Of a stretch of DNA of 64,000 nt, positions 57,886 through 64,000 are shown in pieces (the first letter of the stretch is position 1; every line of letters begins with the position of its first letter). The DNA is from Rhizomys pruinosus (Eukaryota; Chordata; Mammalia; Rodentia; Spalacidae): contig VZQC01004563.1 of the NCBI GenBank assembly GCA_009823505.1, positions 170,085-234,084 of the forward strand, read 5' to 3'. The notes under the pieces are model-generated. The model worked only from the letters and a program-made list of their open reading frames with translations, was not told the DNA's origin and made no database searches. The position numbers were made by a program, and so were the translations under genes.

Positions 57886-58133
57886 TGTTGAATATGAGTG
57901 ATCAGAACAGACAGCCTTCCTTTGTTTATAAACTTTGAGAGAACACTTTCAGTTCTTCATTTACAGTATGAGGTTGGTTGTGTATTGGTCATATGTAAAC
58001 TTTGTTATCAATATCTTATCATTATAAATCTAAGTTTTCAAAGCCTCTTATTATGGAGAAATATTAAGTTTATTAAATGTTTTCTCTGCATATGTTAAGA
58101 TGAATGTGTGAATAAAAACAAATAAAAATTTTA
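57886..58133 (+). mobile_element. Unidentified retroposed fragment
   Basis: 248 bp ending in an A-rich tail (AATAAAAACAAATAAAAATT), flanked by AAAAATGCAGTCAT at 57872-57885 and 58134-58147. These are the hallmarks of L1-mediated retroposition, but the body matches no SINE or L1 part that I recognise. It could be the 3' end of a host mRNA. Confidence 0.75.
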
Positions 58134-58204
58134 AAAAATGCAGTCATCACACACTGGGCTTTACTGAGAAGGGATGAGAGGAAAGGAAGTGGCCACAGTT
58201 TAAG

Positions 58205-59060
58205 AGGGTCAAGCAAGCTGTGAAACACCACAAATCCTGCCCCACCCTCATGAAAAAGAAGATGCCTCCAAGAAACAACCTTGGCTCAACAGACATAACC
58301 TGTGCATACAGGTCTGGCCACGGCACCAGGAGACAAATCTCTGAGCACGAAGGTCATGCTAGTGGACACAAAGAATTACTCCTATCCAGTAGATCCTTAG
58401 CTACAGCAGTGTACTCTGGTCATACACCCTCCCTTTACCTACTTCTTCCATGTATACTCGACCATTCCTACTCAACATGAATCACCTTTGACAAAACACA
58501 CATGGAGTGCAGTTCATGTTGTCCAATATAGTCTTGGATATGTGGACATCAATGGAAGTACAGTCAACTTACCAGGGTCCAGACTCTTAAAGAAGTTAGT
58601 CTTTTAAAGAAGAGACTAACTCTTCCCCCAGGAAGGGGTAGAAAGATTGTAAAAGCCTGACAGGTGGATGACCACAAGGAAACAGAGTTTTCCAGAAAGC
58701 TGGGACTTTACCAATATAAAGTAACAGCAATTGTTTATTTTATTTTATTTTATTTTTAATTTTATTTATTTTTGTATGTGTATGGATGTACTGTCTGCAT
58801 GTAGATCTGTGCACCCGTGTCGTGCCATGCCACGGAGGTCAGAAGAGGGTGTCAGATTGCCCTGGAACTGGAGTTAAAGAAGGTTTTCAGCCACCATGTG
58901 GGTGCTGGGGATTGAACCCGGGTCCTCTGCAAGAGTGATCAACTCTCTTAACCACTAGGCCATCTCTCCACCCCCAAGTCACAGCAATTGTAATGGCTTG
59001 CATAAGACTCAAGCAAGCTCAACTCAGACAAAATCCCAGCACAGAAGTGGGGGATTGTGA
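58205..59060 (+). mobile_element. Lx-like L1 3' UTR, interrupted by SINE
   Basis: CATGTTGTCCAATATAGTCT, GGACATCAATGGAAGTACAG, GGGGTAGAAAGATTGTAAAA and ACTCAAGCAAGCTCAACTCA follow the Lx 3' region order. The 5' part (58205-58480) is likely the same element. Split by an antisense SINE at 58734-58975. Confidence 0.7.
58734..58975 (-). mobile_element. B3-like SINE, antisense, no duplication
   Basis: Antisense: TTATT tail, GTCTGCATGTAGATCTGTGC, CACCCGTGTCGTGCCATGCC, a single CCTGGAACTGGAGTTAAAG block, GGATTGAACCCGGGTCCTCT (box B), TAACCACTAGGCCATCTCTC (box A). Target-site duplication AAGT(A/C)ACAGCAATTG at 58719-58733 and 58976-58990. Confidence 0.95.
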
Positions 59061-59790
59061 AGAAGCCCCAACAGTATCTGAGGTACAATTGCAACCTGTA
59101 ACTACAATTCTTGATTTTAAAATGTATTCAATTTAGTATGGGAATGCCATTCTAATTTGGAAGTAGAAAGCTTGTTACCTGGTTTTACATGATTATAAGT
59201 GGGGATTAATTTTCTCCAGAGTATGTAGATCATACCCACAGTCTTTTTTTTGAATACTTTTATTGATGAATTTTGTATTTCATTCATTATCTTTCAGTCC
59301 AGTTTAGACACATTCCCTTCTCCCTGCCCCCAACCCACTCCAGTTCATGCATTCTGCCATACATGTCTCGCATCTTTCTCTCAGTCTCTCCAAAGTTTTT
59401 CCCTGCAGAGGCTTGTTATTTTGGGAAGAGTTTAAGCTTATCATTCAGTTCTTTAACCCAGTCTTTATGTTGATCTTTTCCCTCCCCTTTGTATTGTTCA
59501 AACAAATTCCAATATATTCATCACATATGCATCAAAATTATGACCTCTGGGAATAAACTCTATGTTAATTCCAAAATAGGAATTCACATTTTCCCCCTTT
59601 AATTTTATGTTACTCTAAAATATGAATACATACTTTCTACCCATGTACAGTAATTACAGAGTCTGAAAATAAGTGGTAGGTTGATTCTAGAGCCTGTTAA
59701 GAGATTTGCATTATAACAACATAGTTGCTTTCAGATAAAAAGAAATATTACAATAACTGTTCAGCTTGCCTTTCAACTGGGGATTTGGTG

Positions 59791-60309
59791 TTAGCATTCA
59801 CAAATGAGGGAAAATATTTGCTGCTTGCTTTTCTGGAACTCTGTTACTTCACTTAGATAATGGCTTCAAGTTTCATCCATTTACCTACAAATTTCATGAT
59901 GTCATCTTTCTTTACCACTAAATAGTACTCCATTGTGTAGATGTACCACACTTATGAAATCCACTTGTCTCTTGAGGGGATTTTGGGGTGCTTCCAGCTC
60001 TTCACTGGTGAAGAGAGCTTCAATAACATGGATGTGCATGTATCTTTGTGGTAGGATGAGTCTTGTGGATATATACCCAGGAGTGGTAGGATGGCGTCAG
60101 GTGGTAAGCTCATTTTGTCTTTTAAGGGTACTCCATACTGCTTTTCACAGTGGTTGTATGAGTTTACAGTCCCACCAGCACTGGATGAGTCTTCCCCTTT
60201 CCGCACAACCTCTCCAGCATTTGGTGTCTTTTGTTTTCTTGATCTTAGCCAGTCTTATTGGAGTGAGATGATATCTTACAGTGGTTTTAATTTGCATTTC
60301 CTTAATTAA
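59791..60309 (-). pseudogene. L1 ORF2 C-terminal part (antisense half)
   Basis: Encodes [20 protein letters not shown], the Cys-rich segment and GIYPQDSSYHKDTCTSMLL. In the CX3CX7HX4C-like motif of L1 ORF2p the His position reads Gln here (about 60165-60240). Further frameshifts follow toward the C-terminus. Confidence 0.92.
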
Positions 60310-61160
60310 TATAGTAAAAATGTCCATTTTACCCAAATTGATGTATAGGTTCAATTCAATCCGTATCAAAATCCCCATGAGTTTCTTCACAGACTTGGAA
60401 AAAAAAATTAAATTCACATGGAAAAACAAAAGAACCTGAATAGCTAAAACAACCCTGAGTGAAAAGTGCAATACAGGGGAAACTGCTTTACCAGACTTGA
60501 AGCTGTACTACAGGGGCATAGTTATAAAGACAGCCTGGTGCTGGCACAAAAACAGACCTGTTGACCAATGGAACAAAATTGAAGATTCAACCTTGAGCTC
60601 ATATAATTTCAGCCACCTCATATTTGACAAAGGAGCAAAAAATCCTCAATGGAGGAAGGATAGCATCTCCAGCAAATGGTGCTGGCAAAACTGGATCAAC
60701 ATGTGTAGAAGAACAAAAATAAACCCCTACCTCTCACCCTGTACAAAAATCAATTCCAAGTGGATAATGATCTCAATATGAAGCCTGAGACCCTGAAGGC
60801 TATAGAAGAAAAAGTTGGCAACAACCTACAAGACATAGGCATAGGAAAAGAAAGACTTTCCAAATCAGACAGCAACTGTGCAGGAATAAGGTCAACAGTT
60901 GACAAATGGGACCTCATCAAACTCAAAAGCTTCTATACAGTGAAAGAAACGATCAAGAAAGTGAAGAGAAAACCCACAGAGTGGGAGGAAATCTTCACCA
61001 GTGATACATCTGACAGAGCATTAATGTCCAGAGTATATAGACTACTCAAAAAACAAAGAAGTAAGAAAAAAAATGACCTACTGAAAAGATGGAGTAAAGA
61101 GCTGAACAGAGACTTCACCAGTGAGGAATTAAAGAAACATCTTAAAAAGTGTTCAGCATT
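60310..61160 (+). pseudogene. L1 ORF2 post-RT segment (inverted half)
   Basis: Sense ORF2 continuing from [14 protein letters not shown] through WCWQNWINMCRRTKINPYL (about 60680-60740) and DKWDLIKLKSFYTVKETIKK (about 60900-60960) to SEELKKHLKKC at about 61150. Two long frames (60497-60781 and 60760-61176) are separated by a single frameshift near 60770, so the copy is relatively young. It lacks the endonuclease and RT core. Confidence 0.93.
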
Positions 61161-61174
61161 ACACCCACAGTCTT

Positions 61175-62441
61175 AGCCATATAATTTAGATGGCTTAAAT
61201 AAGGTAAGGATTTAATAACTTTGGCACTCTGAGATCAGCTTTTCAATTTAAGTCTGATAATGGAATGGTGCTGTGTGACTATTATGTAGAAACCATTTTC
61301 ATTAACTCTAGATTGAGAGGATGATGACAGGCCAAGTAAAGGATTTGATCTACATTCAGCGTGGTGACAATTTGGAAACTTTGCTTACAAGAGTGCAAAC
61401 ATACCATATCCCAAGAAGACAACAAAAGATATGGATAATATTGGGATGGAGTGTATACAGCAAAAATATACCCTTGAAGAGGAAGATGAAGACATACCAT
61501 TGTAAAACCTGGTACCAAGTGAATGACATCCTTGTAAGGAAGATACAGGGACACATATTCTGCAACCATGTTGTAATAGTGGCAAAGATATTGACTGATA
61601 TAAAGCCAAAGAATGCCAATATTTTCTGCAAAAATTTGCCTAAATATAAATAAGCAAGAGCTCAATCTCATCTGCAGGGGGTAGAGTAAGACTAAACATG
61701 GACATCTTGAATTCAGCCATCTAGACTCCACACGTCTCTTATTTCAAATGAGTTTATTCTAAAAACAAAACAAAAGGACAACAAAATAACAATATGAAAT
61801 GTGAAGCCTTAACTTTTGCCAGCTTCTTTTCCATCTATAGTTCAAGAAAGATGGGGTTGAGAACATGTGTTTGACCATTTAGGGAAATAACTATTACTAT
61901 AATTTACAACTGGTACTTCCCTTTCTATATCAGTGAAAATTTGATCAATGTATTTATGTAAGGACTGTGCCTAAATGAATGAATGAAGGTAGCCCCATGT
62001 AAAAATCCAATAGGAACAAAGCATGGGGTTCACATAGAACCCCATCTAAAGAAATCATCAAATTCACAGGACATTGAGCAGAATATTACAAATAACAAAG
62101 CAAAACAGAAAAATAATTATCCTTACCTAAGAAACTTAAAACAGAAGCACAAGCTTTAACATCTTTCTAGTTATTTCCCAAAATATATTTGAGAAAGAAA
62201 AATAGTTAATCTTTCAAATATGTAAAATTCCCAGGAATTCACCAATTAAATATCCTAATGCATAGATAGAATTAGGAAATATATGCATTCGATTTAATTA
62301 TTCATAGAATCCAAGAGATGAAAGAGCTTATTATTTCCAAAGAAAGACAATTATTACAATTCTAACCTATATCTTAAAAAATAAAGAATATTTTATCTCA
62401 AAAGTTCAATTATAAATTTGAGATTGCAGCTGCCCATAAAT
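61175..62441. other. Unique non-coding stretch
   Basis: Overlapping frames on both strands at 61282-61731 (up to 149 codons, minus) have no recognisable domain. The sequence is not a repeat that I know. No call made. Confidence 0.35.
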
Positions 62442-62916
62442 AGAGCTGGGGAGATGGTTCAATAGTTGGTTTAAGAATACTGACTGTGGGGCTGGAGAGA
62501 TGACCTAGCGGTTAAGAGCGCCGACTGCTCTTACAGAGGACCCGGGTTCAATCCCCAGCACGCACATGGTGGCTGAGAACTGTCTGTAACTCCAATTCCA
62601 GGAGAACTCCAGTTCAAGGGGAATCCAAGACCCTCTTCTGACCTCCGTGGCATTGCACGACACGGGTGCACAAACCTACATGCAGACAATACATTCACAC
62701 ACATAAATAAATAAATAAAATATTAAAAAAAAAAGAATACTGACTGTTCTGCGGAGGACTCTGGTCCAGTTCCCAGCACCCATTTGTCAACAGACAATAA
62801 TCTATAACTCTAGTTCCAGGTAAACCAATGCTACATGGGGATTGTATGACAGAGGTACACTTACATACATGCAGGCTAAATACTCATACATATAAAATAA
62901 AAATAAATACATGTTC
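62442..62916 (+). mobile_element. Old B3-like SINE split by a young SINE
   Basis: 5' piece 62442-62487 (AGAGCTGGGGAGATGGTTCA) and 3' piece from 62733 (TCTGGTCCAGTTCCCAGCAC, CTCTAGTTCCAGGTAAACC, AAATACTCATACATATAAAA). A single short block shows it lacks the duplication. Split by the insertion at 62488-62732. Confidence 0.92.
62488..62732 (+). mobile_element. Young B3-like SINE nested in old SINE
   Basis: Box A TGACCTAGCGG, box B GGTTCAATCCC, internal duplication present. Perfect 15-bp target-site duplication AAGAATACTGACTGT at 62473-62487 and 62733-62747. Confidence 0.97.
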
Positions 62917-62917
62917 T

Positions 62918-63176
62918 GGGGGCTGGAGAGATAGCCTAGCAGTTAAGAGCACCGATTGCTCTTGCAGAGGACCGAGGTTCCATCCCCAGCACCCACATGG
63001 CGGTTAAGAACCGTCTGTAACTCCAATTCCAGGAGAACTCTGGTTCCAAGGGAATCCGAGATCCTCTTCTGACCTCTGTGGCATTGCACGACACGGGTGC
63101 ACAAACCTACATGCAGACAGTACATTCATACACATACAAAAATAAATAAAAAATTTTAATAAAAAAATTTAAAAAA
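62918..63176 (+). mobile_element. Young B3-like SINE
   Basis: Box A TAGCCTAGCAG, box B GGTTCCATCCC, internal duplication (CCAATTCCAGGAGAACTCTG). Target-site duplication TA(C/T)ATGTTCT at 62908-62917 and 63177-63186. Inserted at the tail of the old SINE. Confidence 0.95.
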
Positions 63177-63351
63177 TATATGTTCTAAAAGTACTCAGAG
63201 AAAAATATATTGGATTCAACTGACACTAGAATAACCATTTTGTAATGAAAATATGAAATGAACCATAAGCAATGGAAATTATATAAAATTAGATGCAAAA
63301 CAGCCATAAACTCAATAGGTTTAAGCAAACATACAAAAATGCAGACAAGGC

Positions 63352-63595
63352 GGGCTGGAGAGATGGCCTAGCGGTTGAGAGCGCCGACCGCTCTTACAGA
63401 GGACCCGGGTTCGATCCCCAGCACCCACATGGCGGCCGAGAGCCGTCTGAAACTCCAATTCCAGGAGAACTCCAGCTCCAGGGGAATCCGAGACCCTCTC
63501 CTGACCTCCGCGGCATTGCACGACACGGGTGCACAGACCTGCATGCAGACAGTACATTGATACACGTACAGAAATAAATAAAAAAAAAATTAAAA
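63352..63595 (+). mobile_element. Youngest-looking B3-like SINE
   Basis: Box A TGGCCTAGCGG and box B GGTTCGATCCC are both intact, many CpGs are retained (GAGCGCCGACCGC, GGCGGCCGAGAGCCG), and the full internal duplication and an A-rich tail are present. Perfect 14-bp target-site duplication AAAAATGCAGACAA at 63335-63348 and 63596-63609. Confidence 0.97.
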
Positions 63596-63937
63596 AAAAA
63601 TGCAGACAAAATGTATAGACATACCACTGAATTATGAGACAACTTTGAGCATTACACAGGTATGATATCATGCACGGGTGATAGCATTCCTTGCGGTTTA
63701 AAAGATACATAAACATATATTTCAATAAGTAATCAGTAATGTATTTCCAGTGATAAAAACTGTAAGGCTAAATATCAAAGAACTCCATTCTAAGTATTAG
63801 AAACCTAAAGAAGGCTATACCATAATTAATGTGCTAAAATATCAATGATAAATATATTTAAATACATGGAAAATAAAAAGAATGCTACATACAGAACACA
63901 AGGAATAAATAAAATGCCAGGTTTCTTTTTGGACACA

Positions 63938-63995
63938 TTTTAAACAAGAACAGAACAAATTTTTTTTTTTTATTTTTAAACAAGAACAGAACAAA
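63938..63995 (-). repeat. 22-bp direct repeat flanking a T-run only
   Basis: TTTTAAACAAGAACAGAACA+AA at 63938-63959 recurs at 63974-63995, with only a T-rich stretch of 14 nt between. It looks like a target-site duplication around a tail-only insertion. Confidence 0.8.
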
Positions 63996-64000
63996 ATATT

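Larger units (their letters stand above)
59246..61162 (-). mobile_element. Twin-primed (5'-inverted) L1
   Basis: Left part 59246-60309 is antisense: T-rich tail, 3' UTR of about 545 bp, ORF2 stop at 59791-59793, ORF2 C-terminus. Right part 60310-61162 is sense ORF2, the immediately upstream segment. Target-site duplication ACCCACAGTCTT at 59234-59245 and 61163-61174. Only a few codons appear lost at the inversion junction. Confidence 0.97.

Noticed and set aside
61282..61731. 149-codon minus-strand frame with overlapping plus-strand 110-codon frame
   Set aside because: No recognisable domain, start context or splice sites, and open on both strands; I treat it as chance.

Overview
This is a eukaryotic window: about 64 kb of AT-rich, repeat-dominated DNA from a muroid rodent nuclear genome. 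Several repeat classes point to this: B1 SINEs (7SL-derived), B2/B3-superfamily SINEs (tRNA-derived), B4/RSINE1-type SINEs, rodent L1 copies including Lx-like 3' UTRs, and many CA/GT microsatellites. The dominant young SINE differs from the mouse and rat forms I know. Its box A reads CCTAGCGG and it carries an internal 16-17 bp duplication, so the host is probably a muroid other than Mus or Rattus; I cannot name the species. I see no protein-coding gene, no bacterial-type operon, no CRISPR array and no tRNA or rRNA gene. The open frames present are short and chance-like, or come from SINEs, tandem repeats or L1 ORF2. The window looks intergenic or deep-intronic.

Layout. 1-11.8 kb: scattered SINEs, an 86-bp tandem duplication, a 5'-inverted L1-type insertion (5.26-5.95 kb) and a target-site-duplicated L1 without a tail (8.2-8.8 kb). 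11.8-14.5 kb: two L1s in opposite orientation, one inserted at the tail of the other. 18.3-19.9 kb: an L1 3' UTR beside a 900-bp minisatellite of 26-bp units, with a 311-bp higher-order repeat and flanking inverted arms. 21-30 kb: B1/B4 clusters, old antisense L1 and a B1/B3 chimera. 30.3-36.5 kb: the least repetitive part. 36.9-37.3 kb: a 34-bp minisatellite inside an old L1. 42-46.5 kb: a 5'-inverted L1 with a nested SINE, and Lx-like L1 remnants. 48-50.5 kb: a 2.47-kb L1 insertion with an extraordinarily long 3' UTR and a perfect palindrome at its 5' junction. 59.2-61.2 kb: a textbook twin-primed L1 with target-site duplications. 62.4-63.6 kb: three young SINEs, one nested in an older SINE.

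How it works together: L1 reverse transcriptase and endonuclease explain nearly all of the structure. Many insertions still show 8-22 bp target-site duplications and A-rich tails. The SINEs are non-autonomous passengers with Pol III A and B boxes. The most interesting signal is an L1 lineage whose 3' UTR carries about 2 kb of unidentified sequence. Parts of it recur in at least three insertions here, one of them rearranged by twin priming, so the long segment belongs to a mobile transcript. Identifications rest on recognition of repeat families by eye; no alignment or database search was run, and repeat boundaries without target-site duplications are approximate.
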